In this document: positions 35,021-43,937 of the stretch, one piece after another
Layout of the letters: every line of letters begins with the position of its first letter
How positions within the stretch are numbered: the first letter of the stretch is position 1
NCBI GenBank assembly: GCA_033549065.1
Contig: JAWSUE010000005.1
Span: forward strand, 110,610 to 174,609
Origin: Bacillota bacterium
GTDB lineage: Bacteria > Bacillota > Dethiobacteria > DTU022
Direction of reading: 5' to 3'
DNA length: 64,000 bases
The notes under the pieces: generated by a model
Database searches by the model: none
Told to the model about the DNA's origin: nothing
What the model saw: the letters and a program-made list of their open reading frames with translations, nothing else
Translations under genes and position numbers: made by a program

Positions 35021-36250
35021 GTGTCACGTAAAAATAAAATAATTATACTGGTTATTGTAGTAATAGCTGTTACTGCGGTTCTGCTGATTTCGAGCTATAA
35101 TCAGAATGTCCCATTGACCGAAACGGAAGGCATTGAGCCAGTTGAGACGTCTCCGGTTGAAGCTACTGCGGATATAGAATTTTTAACTGAAAATCCCTAT
35201 GAAGCATACCTTGCTGCGTTGCAGGAGAGTAAGCCGATTGTTGTTGAATTTTATGCAGATTGGTGACCTGCCTGTGTAAGTATGGAGCCCGTGATTATGG
35301 CTCTGAAGCAGCACTACCAGGATGAAGTAAGAATAATTGTTGCTGATCTGGATAACCCGAATACCGAAGCACTGCTTGAAGAATTTCCGGTGCTTTATAT
35401 CCCTGCCTTCTTCTTTATCGATACCAATGGGGAGATTGTCACTTCAGAAGCGGGTACTCTTGATTTTGAAGATATGGTAGCCCGTATAGAACCGCTTATT
35501 GTAAAAGTTTCCGATGAAGGTGAAGTTGGTGGAGATATGCCTGATAACAGTGAGCTGTCAGGCCTGGAATATTTTTTTTCTGTAGTAATTCCCGACATTG
35601 TTGAAGAGCGTTCCTTTCTTGCTGTTATTTTGATTTTTGCGGGAGGGGTGGTTACAAGCATCAGTCCCTGTATACTTTCGATGGTCCCACTGCTGGTAAG
35701 TTATATCAGCGGCTACGGTGAAGGAACCCGTTCAAGGGGTTTTTCACTTTCTCTTTTCTTCGTTGTCGGAATGGCTATAACTTTTGCTATTTTAGGCTTC
35801 ATTGCTGCCAGTCTGGGAAGCGTTTTCGGTCAGATTGGTGAAGTCTGGTATTACATATTAGCTGCAGTAGCAATCATCATGGGCCTCCAGCTATTAGGGG
35901 TATTAACTCTTGATTTACCCGGTTTTAAAAAAATACCCCTGAAAAAAGCCGGCCTGGGTGGATCGCTAATTATGGGCTTGCTTTTTGGCCTGGTAGCATC
36001 ACCCTGTGCCACACCTGTACTGGCTGTGATTATTACTTATGCTGCTATGCAGGGAGAGCCTCTATACGGAAGTGGGTTGCTGTTTATCTACGGACTTGGG
36101 CACGGTATTCCTCTATTGCTTGCAGGTACTTTTACGGGTTTAGCCAGAAATTTACCGAAAATAAATCGATACACCCAATATCTCAGCTATGCCAGCGGTG
36201 TTATTTTGATAGTTCTCGGTCTGGTTTTGCTGATATGGGTCAACAGGTAA
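35021..36250 (+). CDS. Selenocysteine-containing thioredoxin-CcdA fusion (DsbD-like)
   Basis: One reading frame of 410 codons interrupted by a single in-frame TGA at 35264-35266 (codon 82). The TGA stands exactly where the first cysteine of a thioredoxin active site is expected: EFYADW, then TGA, then PACVSMEP, giving a Sec-Pro-Ala-Cys motif. Thioredoxin features continue past it (cis-Pro segment VLYIPAFFFID), followed by a CcdA/DsbD transmembrane domain with both conserved cysteines (SISPCILSMVPLL and VASPCATPVLAV). An N-terminal anchor (residues 6-25) places the thioredoxin outside the cell. The start is GTG 35021, seven bases after GGGAGG. The fusion would pass electrons across the membrane to extracytoplasmic disulfides. 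Confidence 0.88.
35283..35305 (+). promoter_or_regulatory. Candidate bacterial SECIS hairpin
   Basis: GAGCC (35285-35289) pairs with GGCTC (35299-35303), extended by two wobble pairs, with a nine-base loop CGTGATTAT. The stem begins 16 bases after the in-frame TGA at 35264-35266, within the range of bacterial SECIS elements. No SelB-binding assay can be inferred from sequence alone. Confidence 0.55.
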
Positions 36251-36310
36251 ACAGTTTAAAAAAAATTCTGTTATTATCAAGCGGTTAATCAAAAGGAGTT
36301 GAGATCTGTT

Positions 36311-38014
36311 ATGGATGTAAATATTCTTGTTGGAGGTGCAGCCGGTCAGGGGATGGATACTGTCATGAACCTGCTTGGCAAGACCCTGGTCAGGCACGGG
36401 TACGAGATTATTTATACCAAGGACTACATGTCCAGGGTTCGGGGAGGGCATAACTTTTCACGCTTGAGGATTGCTGCTCAAACACCCTGGACACCGGTAA
36501 ATATGATCGATATCCTGGTTGCCCTGAATGAAGAGACGTATCTTAATCATATAAGTAATCTCAGTCCTACCGGGCGGATAATTTTTGACCCTGATTCATT
36601 TTCTCTGCCTGCAGAAGAAAGACGGGGATTGCCTGTAGAACTGCTGAAATTGGCCAAAGAGCATGGCGGTCCTGTAATGGCCAATACAGTTGCAGTCGGG
36701 GCGCTGTTGGTGATGATTGGGCTTGAGACCGGTACTACCGAGAAACTGCTGGAAGAATTTTTTGCCGGGAAAGAGGGAATTGCTGAAGAGAACATCAATG
36801 CCCTGAAAGCGGGATATAAGAGTGCATCACGAAAATGCGACGCCTGTTTTGATCTGCCTGCAGTGAAGTCGGATGTAAAAAAACTTTTTATTGAAGGCAA
36901 CCAGATTTTGGGTATGTCTGCCCTGGCCAGCGGTTGCCGTTTTTTGTCAGCTTATCCGATGACTCCTTCAACTGGTATTATGAATTACCTGGCGTCAAAA
37001 AGTGGTGAGCTGCCCCTGGTGGTAGAACAGGCTGAAGATGAGATTGCCGCTATCAATATGGCTCTGGGTGCTTCTTACGCCGGTGTCAGAGCACTTACGG
37101 TTACTTCTGGTGGAGGATTTTCTTTGATGGTGGAAGGTCTTTCTCTGGCTGGAATGACCGAGACGCCCCTTGTTATTATAGTTGCCATGCGGCCCGGCCC
37201 GGCTACCGGATTGCCGACCCGGACCGAGCAGGGCGATCTATCTTTTGTTGTCAGCGCCGGTCATGGTGAGTTCCCCCGGGCGGTATTAAGTGCCACTTCT
37301 CATGAAGATGCTTTTTACCGTTTAAATAAAGCATTTGATTTGGCAGATCGTTTTCAGGTCCCCGTAATATTTTTATCAGATCAGAATTTTGCCGATACAC
37401 ACCGTTCTCTTGAACCATTCGATTTCGGGCGTTTAACCTATAACCGCTATTTAGTTGAAGAAAATGAGATTAACAAACCCTATAAAAGATATGAAATTAC
37501 TGAAAGCGGTATTTCCCCCCGGGCTTTACCCGGGCAATATCCCGGTGAAGTAGTTCTGATAGATAGCGATGAGCATGATGAAAAGGGAAATATAATCGAA
37601 GATGCCAAAACCCGCAACTTAATGGTCGAAAAGAGGATGCGCAAACTGGCTCTGCTGGCAGATGAAATGGATGAGCCGGATCTTTATGGAGATACTCAGC
37701 CTGAAAGGCTTATACTGGGTTGGGGATCCACTTATGGAGTTTTACGTGAAGCGGTTGATGCTCTTTCTGCCGCGGGAATAAAAACCGCGATGCTTCATTT
37801 CAGTGATCTTTGGCCTTTGCCCCGCAGAAGATTGATGAGTCTGCTTCCTCATGTAAAGAAGAGTTACTGTGTTGAAAATAATGCCGGTGGTCAGCTGGCG
37901 GCCCTTGTCCGCAAAGAAACCGGGATACCTGTGAACCGATTGATTCTTAAATATGATGGCAGGTCGTTCATGCCCGATGAAATTGTAAGGGAGGTGGAAA
38001 GAGATGGTAAATAA
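36311..38014 (+). CDS. korA: 2-oxoacid:ferredoxin oxidoreductase, fused gamma/alpha subunit
   Basis: Residues about 1-190 form the gamma domain (VNILVGGAAGQGMDTVMNLL, YTKDYMSRVRGGHNFSRLR). The alpha domain follows (GNQILGMSALASGCRFLSAYPM, VEQAEDEIAAINMALGASYAG, TSGGGFSLMVEGLSLAGMTE) and ends with the transketolase-C-like part (LILGWGSTYGVLREA). This layout is typical of KorA/VorA-type enzymes that oxidatively decarboxylate 2-oxoacids to acyl-CoA and reduce ferredoxin; the substrate (2-oxoglutarate, branched-chain or other) cannot be fixed. ATG 36311 follows AAAAGGAG. Overlaps korB by eleven bases. Confidence 0.88.
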   Translation: MDVNILVGGAAGQGMDTVMNLLGKTLVRHGYEIIYTKDYMSRVRGGHNFSRLRIAAQTPWTPVNMIDILVALNEETYLNHISNLSPTGRIIFDPDSFSLPAEERRGLPVELLKLAKEHGGPVMANTVAVGALLVMIGLETGTTEKLLEEFFAGKEGIAEENINALKAGYKSASRKCDACFDLPAVKSDVKKLFIEGNQILGMSALASGCRFLSAYPMTPSTGIMNYLASKSGELPLVVEQAEDEIAAINMALGASYAGVRALTVTSGGGFSLMVEGLSLAGMTETPLVIIVAMRPGPATGLPTRTEQGDLSFVVSAGHGEFPRAVLSATSHEDAFYRLNKAFDLADRFQVPVIFLSDQNFADTHRSLEPFDFGRLTYNRYLVEENEINKPYKRYEITESGISPRALPGQYPGEVVLIDSDEHDEKGNIIEDAKTRNLMVEKRMRKLALLADEMDEPDLYGDTQPERLILGWGSTYGVLREAVDALSAAGIKTAMLHFSDLWPLPRRRLMSLLPHVKKSYCVENNAGGQLAALVRKETGIPVNRLILKYDGRSFMPDEIVREVERDGK

Positions 38015-38846
38015 TTTTATGCTCGGTGAAACTGCCTGGTGTCCGGGATGTGGTAACTTTTCTATCAGGGAAGCACTGGCAGAAGCATTGGATGAACTCG
38101 AATATAAACCCCATGAAGTTCTGATCTGTTCCGGAATCGGTCAGGCTGCAAAAATTCCTCACTACCTGAAAGTAAACGGGTTTAATGGCCTTCATGGCAG
38201 GGCGCTTCCGCCGGCAATCGGAGCCCGGATAGCCAACACCCGTTTGAAAGTAATAGTTGAATCAGGAGATGGAGATAGTTACGGTGAAGGGGGGAACCAT
38301 TTTATTCACAATATCCGCCGAAATCCGGATATTGCACATTTTGTACACAACAACCAGGTGTACGGGCTGACCAAAGGGCAGGCAAGCCCGACCAGTGATC
38401 CAGGTATGAAAACCGGGATTCAGGTAAGTGGTGTTGTTCATCCGGCATTTAACCCGCTTTTAACAGCCCTGGCAATGGGCGCAGGATTCGTAGCACGCTG
38501 CTTTAGCGGAGAGAAAGAACATTTAAAGGAAACAATGAAAAAGGCCCTTGAGTTTTCGGGGTATGCACTGGTTGATATTCTGCAGCCCTGCGTTTCATTT
38601 AATAAGGTTAATACCTTCGGGTGGTACAGGAAGAGAGTGTTCTTCCCCGAACTGAATGCCCTTGATGACTGGAGTCAGGCAGTAAAACTTTCTCTGCAGT
38701 GGGGTGAGAAAATCCCGCTGGGTATATTTTACAATAAACCACGCCCGACTTTTGAGTCATCGCAAAAAGTGCTTACTGGAAAAGCTTTGATCGACATTCC
38801 TTTTGAACCGAAAGAGCTTTCAAAGATTCAGGAAGAGTTTATCTAA
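38004..38846 (+). CDS. korB: 2-oxoacid:ferredoxin oxidoreductase, beta subunit
   Basis: Thiamine-diphosphate-binding subunit, 280 residues. The N-terminal ETAWCPGCGNFSIREALAEA, the SGIGQAAKIPHYL segment, the TPP/Mg motif ESGDGDSYGEGGNHFIHN and the VYGLTKGQASPTS block are family markers. It has no ferredoxin-like Cys cluster of its own, so a separate delta-type subunit or free ferredoxin is expected. Together with korA it forms a minimal two-gene oxidoreductase, followed by an enoyl-CoA hydratase gene. Confidence 0.9.
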   Translation: MVNNFMLGETAWCPGCGNFSIREALAEALDELEYKPHEVLICSGIGQAAKIPHYLKVNGFNGLHGRALPPAIGARIANTRLKVIVESGDGDSYGEGGNHFIHNIRRNPDIAHFVHNNQVYGLTKGQASPTSDPGMKTGIQVSGVVHPAFNPLLTALAMGAGFVARCFSGEKEHLKETMKKALEFSGYALVDILQPCVSFNKVNTFGWYRKRVFFPELNALDDWSQAVKLSLQWGEKIPLGIFYNKPRPTFESSQKVLTGKALIDIPFEPKELSKIQEEFI

Positions 38847-38877
38847 AAACTTGTATTTCACTTTATGGGGTGAGAAG

Positions 38878-39657
38878 ATGCAATATGAAACTATCCTGGT
38901 TGATGTAAAAGATCGGGTAGCCAGAATCATATTTAACCGCCCGGACCGGTTAAATGCGATTAACAGCACTTTGGGCCGGGAATTGAAAGAAACGCTGGAG
39001 ATGATTGCTTCTGACGATGGGATCAGCGTATTAATTCTGACAGGCAATCCACGAATCAGGGAAAAGGAAGGAAGGCAGGAAATTAAACACTGTTTTTCTG
39101 CTGGATGGGACCTGGTGGAGACTGCTCCCGTGGAACCTGTTGTAGAAATAATTGCGGCCTATGAAAAACCGGTAATTGCTATGGTGAATGGTTATGCTTT
39201 AGGCGGGGGTTGTGAACTTGCTCTTGCCTGCGATTTTATATTTGCCGCAGACAGTGCTGAGATTGGTCTGCCTGAAATTAACCGGGGCCTGCTGCCGGGT
39301 TGGGGAGGAACCCAGCGTTTGCCCCGCAGGATTGGTCTGGCCAAAGCGAAAAAAATGATCCTGAGTGGTGATACTGTAAGTGGAACAGAAGCTGGAGAGA
39401 TCGGCCTGGTCGATCTGGTAACCAGTAAGGAGGAACTCGACAGGGTTGTATCTGAATTTGCAATCAAACTTGCCGGTAAACCGCCTCTAAGTCTGAAAAA
39501 AATTAAGTCGGTGATCAATAGCTCAATGGAGTGCGATTTACAGTCGGGGCTTAAGCTGGAGCAGGAAGCGCTGGGTTTTTTGCTGCAGACCGAGGATTTC
39601 CAGGAAGGGATCACTGCGTTTATGGAGAAAAGGGAACCGCACTGGAAGGGACGCTAA
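38878..39657 (+). CDS. Enoyl-CoA hydratase/isomerase family protein
   Basis: Crotonase-fold protein of about 259 residues. Oxyanion-hole segments CFSAGWDL and GYALGGGCELALACDF and the catalytic Glu region GLPEINRGLLPGWGGTQRLP are intact, which supports a hydratase. An insertion of about eight residues (PRIREKEGRQ) precedes the first oxyanion loop. ATG 38878 follows GGGGTGAG. Downstream of korAB it may act on the acyl-CoA product or on an unsaturated acyl-CoA from amino-acid catabolism (inference). Confidence 0.87.
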   Translation: MQYETILVDVKDRVARIIFNRPDRLNAINSTLGRELKETLEMIASDDGISVLILTGNPRIREKEGRQEIKHCFSAGWDLVETAPVEPVVEIIAAYEKPVIAMVNGYALGGGCELALACDFIFAADSAEIGLPEINRGLLPGWGGTQRLPRRIGLAKAKKMILSGDTVSGTEAGEIGLVDLVTSKEELDRVVSEFAIKLAGKPPLSLKKIKSVINSSMECDLQSGLKLEQEALGFLLQTEDFQEGITAFMEKREPHWKGR

Positions 39658-39688
39658 TATAAAATTACCCGGTTTCGATAAAATAGAT

Positions 39689-39717
39689 TTGTCTGAAAAC
39701 CTATTTACGTATATAAT
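39689..39717 (+). promoter_or_regulatory. Promoter of the small zinc-ribbon gene
   Basis: TTGTCT (39689-39694) and TATAAT (39712-39717), 17 bases apart, just upstream of the 42-residue open reading frame at 39776. Confidence 0.65.
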
Positions 39718-39775
39718 GGTTAATAACCGACATGAGTAGGCATACTCCTTACCAAAGACGAAGGGATGATTTTTA

Positions 39776-39904
39776 TTGTTTGAATGGGAGTGTCCGCATT
39801 GTCACCGCAAGTTTTACAGCTCATGCCCGGAGAGAGATAAAGAACATATTGAATGCTGTTACTGCGCTGAAGAAATGAAAAACCCTTTTTACGATCCCGA
39901 TTAA
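39776..39904 (+). CDS. Small zinc-ribbon protein, 42 residues
   Basis: TTG start, protein opening MFEWECPHCHRKFYSSCPE and ending EEMKNPFYDPD. Two CxxC pairs (CPHC at 6-9, CYC within ECCYC at about 26-29) suggest a zinc-binding ribbon or knuckle. A ribosome-binding-like AAGGGATG lies about eight bases upstream, a good promoter lies at 39689-39717 and a terminator follows, so it looks like a one-gene transcript. Function unknown. It is shorter than most gene callers report. Confidence 0.6.
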   Translation: MFEWECPHCHRKFYSSCPERDKEHIECCYCAEEMKNPFYDPD

Positions 39905-39945
39905 AACTGAAGTAAAAGTCCAAGAGTTTTTCAAGATGGGATCAG

Positions 39946-39996
39946 AAAAAGCAGGAGCGCCTGCCTTACAAAGGAGTCAGGAGTCCCTGCTTTTTT
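39946..39996. terminator. Bidirectional intrinsic terminator
   Basis: AAAAAGCAGG (39947-39956) pairs with CCTGCTTTTTT (39986-39996). With a T run on both strands it can end the small zinc-ribbon transcript (+) and the alcohol dehydrogenase transcript (-). Confidence 0.75.
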
Positions 39997-40001
39997 CTTG
40001 A

Positions 40002-41165
40002 TTACCAGGCAGCTTTGTATACTTCCAAAACTTCTTCAGCGCCTGTTACCACTCGGGGATTATAGATAATATTTCCATCAGAAAGAGAGAGTTCCGCTGC
40101 TTCGGCTAAACCTTCTTCAGGCACACCGACTTCGCGGAGGCTCTGGGGTAAACCAATTTTTTGGGTTAGTTTTTTTACCTCTTTAGCTGCAGCCATGCCT
40201 GCTTCACTGCTGTTCATATCCCGGGTATCCACTCCCATAGCCCTGGCAATGCCGGCATAAAGATCTGCACATTCGTCCATGTTAAAGTTCATCACGTGCG
40301 GCAGAAGAATACTGTTGGCTATTCCATGCGGAACCTCAAATAGAGCGCCCAGGCAATGGGCCATAGCGTGATTTAAACCGAAAAAGGCTGTACTGCAGGC
40401 AATACCGGCAATCGTTGCCGCCAGTAGTTGCTGACCGCGGGCAAACAGGTTGCTTCCGTCCTCTATACATTGGGGCAGGTACTGTACAATCAACTTAATT
40501 GCATGCAGGGCCATGGCATCTGCTAGCGGCTGTCTTTCCATGGTATGGATCGCTTCCAAAGCATGGGTAAATGCATCCATTCCTGTCCCGGCAGTCAGGA
40601 TTGGGGGCAGCCCGGCTGTCATTGTTGGATCAAGGATTGCTTTGTCAGGGATTATATGATAATCAAAGATGAAATCTTTTATATTTCTGTCCCAGTCTTT
40701 AATAACAGCGTACCTGGTTACTTCGCTCCCGGTTCCGGCTGTCGTGGGAATTACAATATGGGGTGTTTGAGATCTGGTCAGTTTTTGGGCGCCGGCATGG
40801 TCTTCCAGTTTGCCACCTTCCTTCATCACCATGGCCATGCCTTTTGCTGTATCTATAACGCTGCCGCCGCCTACACTGATCAGGATGTCGGCACCGTATT
40901 CCAACCCCAGGGCAGAGCCTTCGTTAACAAGATGAAACCCGGAATCCTGGATGCATCGGTCATAGGTCCCGATGTAACGTTTTCCAAGAGCTTTGATCAC
41001 TCTTTCAGCAAGTCCTGCATCTACGATTCCCATATCGGTAACTACCAGAGCTCTTGTGCAACCCAGACTGTCCATCTCCAGGCCGACTTCATTTATACTG
41101 TTTTCTCCATAAATTATTTTAGTTGGACTGAAATATTCAAATGACAGGCTGCGATCATATTCCAT
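40002..41165 (-). CDS. Iron-containing alcohol dehydrogenase
   Basis: Group III, NAD(P)-dependent metal alcohol dehydrogenase of 387 residues. The NAD-binding SVGGGSVIDTAKGMA, the PTTAGTGSEVTRYAVI block and the metal-ligand region with DAFTHALEAIHTMERQPLAD and NHAMAHCLGALFEVPHGIAN are intact. Possible substrates include 4-hydroxybutyrate/succinic semialdehyde, simple alcohols or other aldehydes. Downstream of, and probably co-transcribed with, the SCP2-type gene; a run of G (AGGGGGT) precedes the ATG. Confidence 0.92.
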   Translation of the reverse strand: MEYDRSLSFEYFSPTKIIYGENSINEVGLEMDSLGCTRALVVTDMGIVDAGLAERVIKALGKRYIGTYDRCIQDSGFHLVNEGSALGLEYGADILISVGGGSVIDTAKGMAMVMKEGGKLEDHAGAQKLTRSQTPHIVIPTTAGTGSEVTRYAVIKDWDRNIKDFIFDYHIIPDKAILDPTMTAGLPPILTAGTGMDAFTHALEAIHTMERQPLADAMALHAIKLIVQYLPQCIEDGSNLFARGQQLLAATIAGIACSTAFFGLNHAMAHCLGALFEVPHGIANSILLPHVMNFNMDECADLYAGIARAMGVDTRDMNSSEAGMAAAKEVKKLTQKIGLPQSLREVGVPEEGLAEAAELSLSDGNIIYNPRVVTGAEEVLEVYKAAW

Positions 41166-41177
41166 GTGAGTACCCCC

Positions 41178-41741
41178 TTAAAAATCGAATTTTGAACGCA
41201 GATCGTTAAACCAGCTCAGGTATTCATTTTTTTCAGCGTCGCTCATATCGGGATGAAAGCGGGTTTCAATTTGAGCTGAAAGATCAACAAGCCTTATCGA
41301 AGCCTTCACATATCTCACTATCGTTGGGAGGGCTCCTTTAAGTTTTATTTTGCCCTGCATCATTGCTTTAACAACATCAAGTTCTTTTTTCATAACTGCC
41401 TGCCAGCGTTCAAATTCACCGGTTAAAACAAAGTCAGCATTTTCACCTACCTCTTTTGGGACCAGCCGTACCGAACGGCAATCTCCATGCCAGAGGTCCA
41501 TTAACATAAAGATGTCGCTGTTTAAGCCTATAGAGGGGTTTGCCAGAATATGAATCACCACTGTTCCTTCCCAGGTTTTAGCTACTTCCTTGTACTGTTC
41601 ATCCTCCTGGATCAGTTTTTCAAAGGTTGCTACCCATTCCGGAGTCCCCATAATATACGGCTTCTCTGCTTTTTTCAGCCTGTCGTTGACCATCTCCCGG
41701 TAAGCATTTTCCCATTCCTCTGTTCCATAGGTGTAAGACAT
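41178..41741 (-). CDS. SCP2 sterol-transfer-like domain protein
   Basis: 187 residues with an SCP2-like lipid-binding profile: FVLTGEFERWQAVMKKELDVVKAMMQGKIKLKG is the usual core, shown here as the segment from about residue 108 to 140. SCP2 proteins in bacteria accompany CoA or aldehyde metabolism, where they may bind hydrophobic acyl substrates. ATG 41741 follows GGGAGG on the minus strand; the upstream ATG at 41771 lacks support. Twelve bases before the alcohol dehydrogenase gene. Confidence 0.7.
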   Translation of the reverse strand: MSYTYGTEEWENAYREMVNDRLKKAEKPYIMGTPEWVATFEKLIQEDEQYKEVAKTWEGTVVIHILANPSIGLNSDIFMLMDLWHGDCRSVRLVPKEVGENADFVLTGEFERWQAVMKKELDVVKAMMQGKIKLKGALPTIVRYVKASIRLVDLSAQIETRFHPDMSDAEKNEYLSWFNDLRSKFDF

Positions 41742-42062
41742 CAAGCATTCCTCCCGATTAGTTTTTATCAATCAAATGTTTGGATTATTGCTCCCCAAAA
41801 AGATCAGATATCAGGTATGGGGACAAGTTTACTCAATTATATCTCTTTTACGAGTAATGCGAAAGTAGTTAAGAATAACAAAAATATTTCTTTTTTATAG
41901 ATTTTATTTCAAACTGTTTGCTCAATTGCGTTGTTTTTTTCAGCAAAGAGTTGTATATTAATAATGAATTGTGGTAATGTTCTTTATGTTAATTCCTATT
42001 TATCTTATCAACGATGTTCTTCCAGGTGACAAACAGTCTTTTAAATCTTTGGGGGTGCTCTT
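41742..42062. other. Divergent intergenic region, AT-rich
   Basis: About 320 bases between the SCP2-type gene (-) and the aldehyde oxidoreductase gene (+). I see the two ribosome-binding sites, several A/T runs and no gene, hairpin terminator or clear operator. Promoters for both directions must lie here but I cannot place them with confidence. Confidence 0.5.
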
Positions 42063-43925
42063 ATGTCTGGTTATCATGGTAAACTATTAAGGGTAAATCT
42101 TACAAGCGGCCATATAGCTGATGAAGAAATACCGGGTGATCTGTTCAAAAAGTACCTGGGTGGCGCAGGCCTGGCAACAAAATATCTCTGGGATGAAGTT
42201 CCCAGGGGAGCCGATCCTCTCGGCCCCGAAAACCGGCTGATCTTTATGACCGGCAGTTTGACAGGGGTTGTTGCCCCGAGTACCGGGAGATACAGTGTGG
42301 TTGCCAAATCACCACAGACAGGAATCTGGGGTCAGGCTAATTCCGGAGGGCGTTGGGGAGTCGATTTCAAAAAATGTGGCTATGATGGCATAATTTTCGA
42401 AGGGATTTCTCCGAGGCCAGTTTACCTGGTGGTCGAAGATAATAAGGCTGAACTCAAAAACGCAGAACATCTCTGGGGGAAAAATGTGCCTGATACGACC
42501 AATCTGATCAGGGATGAACTGGGAGAAAAATATAATGTGGCCTGCATAGGTCCGGCTGGCGAAAACCTGGTCAAATATGCTGCAATAATGAATGATTTTG
42601 GCCGGGCAGCCGGGCGATGTGGTCTTGGCGCGGTGATGGGTTCAAAGAATCTAAAAGCGATTGCAGCTTTAGGTAAACAGAAAATACCTGTAGCACGGCC
42701 GGAAGAATTCAGGGAACATTCTAGAAAACAATACGAGTTGATGGATGAATCTATGATGAAGATGGCTATGCAATCTTTCGGAACCAGCGTTGTTCTCGAT
42801 CTGGTAAACGTCAGGGGCGGGTTTCCCACCAGGAACTGGCAGAGTGGTGTATTTGATCAGTCCGACGATATTAATGGACCAGCCATTTCGGATAAAATTC
42901 TAACAAAAAATATTACCTGCTTTGCATGTCCCATTGAATGCGGCAGGGGAACCGAGATAAGGGATGGGAAATACACCGGTCATAAAGGCGAAGGACCGGA
43001 ATATGAAACGGTGGGTACATTTGGCGGTATGTGTCTGGTCAACGATCTGGAAGCTATAACGATGGCCGGTTATCTTTGCAATGACTATGGTGTTGATACA
43101 ATATCTGCAGGGAGTACTATTGCCTTTGCCATGGAGTGTTACGAAAAAGAGATTCTGACTGAACAGGATACCGGTGGCAGGGCGTTCAATTTTGGAGATG
43201 CTGATTTAATAGTTGACCTGATCCCCTTAATTGCAAAACGGGAGGGAATCGGCGATCTGCTTGCTGAAGGAACCATGCGCATGGCAGAAAAACTCGGTAA
43301 GGGTAGTGAACATTTTGCCATGCATGTAAAAGGCCTCGAGCTTCCTGCTTATGACAGCCGGGCTGTACAGATGACCGGGCTTACTTATGCTACAGCCAAT
43401 CGTGGTGGTGATCATGTAACTGCATATGTTCAGGGCCCGACTTTTTCAGATGTGCCATTTCTCATTGTCGAGGACAGTGAGATAAAAGATCCCTTTATTG
43501 CTGATCCCGAAGAAGTTAAAGTTGCCCGTGACCTTGAAGATATGCTGACAACATTTGATTGTGTAGGAGCATGTAAATTTATGGGGCTGTGCCTGCAGGC
43601 TGATGACTGGGTACAGTTAGTTAACCTGGTAACCGGTTGGGATTTGAGCACTGCTGAATACAAGCAGGCCGGTGAAAGGGTATATAACCTGGCGCGCGCC
43701 TTCAGCAACAGGGAAGGTCTGACTTCAGCAGGCGATACCCTGCCAAAGAGATTACTCGAGGATCCATTACCGGATGGCCCGGCAGAAGGACATGTAAACG
43801 AACTGCCGATTCTCCTCGAAAGATACTATCAAATGCGCGGTTGGGATAAAGAAACCGGAAAACCGAAACCCGAAAAACTAGATGAGCTTGAACTTGGCGA
43901 TTTAACTTCAGAAATCTGGAGTTAG
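42063..43925 (+). CDS. aor: Aldehyde:ferredoxin oxidoreductase (tungsten/molybdopterin)
   Basis: Oxidises aldehydes to acids, or reduces acids, with ferredoxin; carries a bis-pterin W/Mo cofactor and one [4Fe-4S] cluster. The N-terminal beta domain begins YHGKLLRVNLTSGHI. Cluster cysteines are in CFACPIEC (286, 289, 293), with a distal Cys in DCVGACKFMG (500/504). GRAAGRCGLGAVMGSKNLKAI is another family block. 620 residues, normal. GGGGGTG precedes ATG 42063. Twelve bases separate it from the acyl-CoA synthetase gene, and a MoaD-like gene follows. Confidence 0.94.
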   Translation: MSGYHGKLLRVNLTSGHIADEEIPGDLFKKYLGGAGLATKYLWDEVPRGADPLGPENRLIFMTGSLTGVVAPSTGRYSVVAKSPQTGIWGQANSGGRWGVDFKKCGYDGIIFEGISPRPVYLVVEDNKAELKNAEHLWGKNVPDTTNLIRDELGEKYNVACIGPAGENLVKYAAIMNDFGRAAGRCGLGAVMGSKNLKAIAALGKQKIPVARPEEFREHSRKQYELMDESMMKMAMQSFGTSVVLDLVNVRGGFPTRNWQSGVFDQSDDINGPAISDKILTKNITCFACPIECGRGTEIRDGKYTGHKGEGPEYETVGTFGGMCLVNDLEAITMAGYLCNDYGVDTISAGSTIAFAMECYEKEILTEQDTGGRAFNFGDADLIVDLIPLIAKREGIGDLLAEGTMRMAEKLGKGSEHFAMHVKGLELPAYDSRAVQMTGLTYATANRGGDHVTAYVQGPTFSDVPFLIVEDSEIKDPFIADPEEVKVARDLEDMLTTFDCVGACKFMGLCLQADDWVQLVNLVTGWDLSTAEYKQAGERVYNLARAFSNREGLTSAGDTLPKRLLEDPLPDGPAEGHVNELPILLERYYQMRGWDKETGKPKPEKLDELELGDLTSEIWS

Positions 43926-43937
43926 AGGAGGTTTGTC

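Noticed and set aside
35264..35266. Genome-wide reassignment of TGA to an amino acid
   Set aside because: TGA ends several intact genes here (for example cbiB, kamD, nearby transporter genes), so only a local recoding is supported.
40545..41144. 199-codon plus-strand frame inside the alcohol dehydrogenase
   Set aside because: It is antisense to an intact iron alcohol dehydrogenase and shows no family motif.
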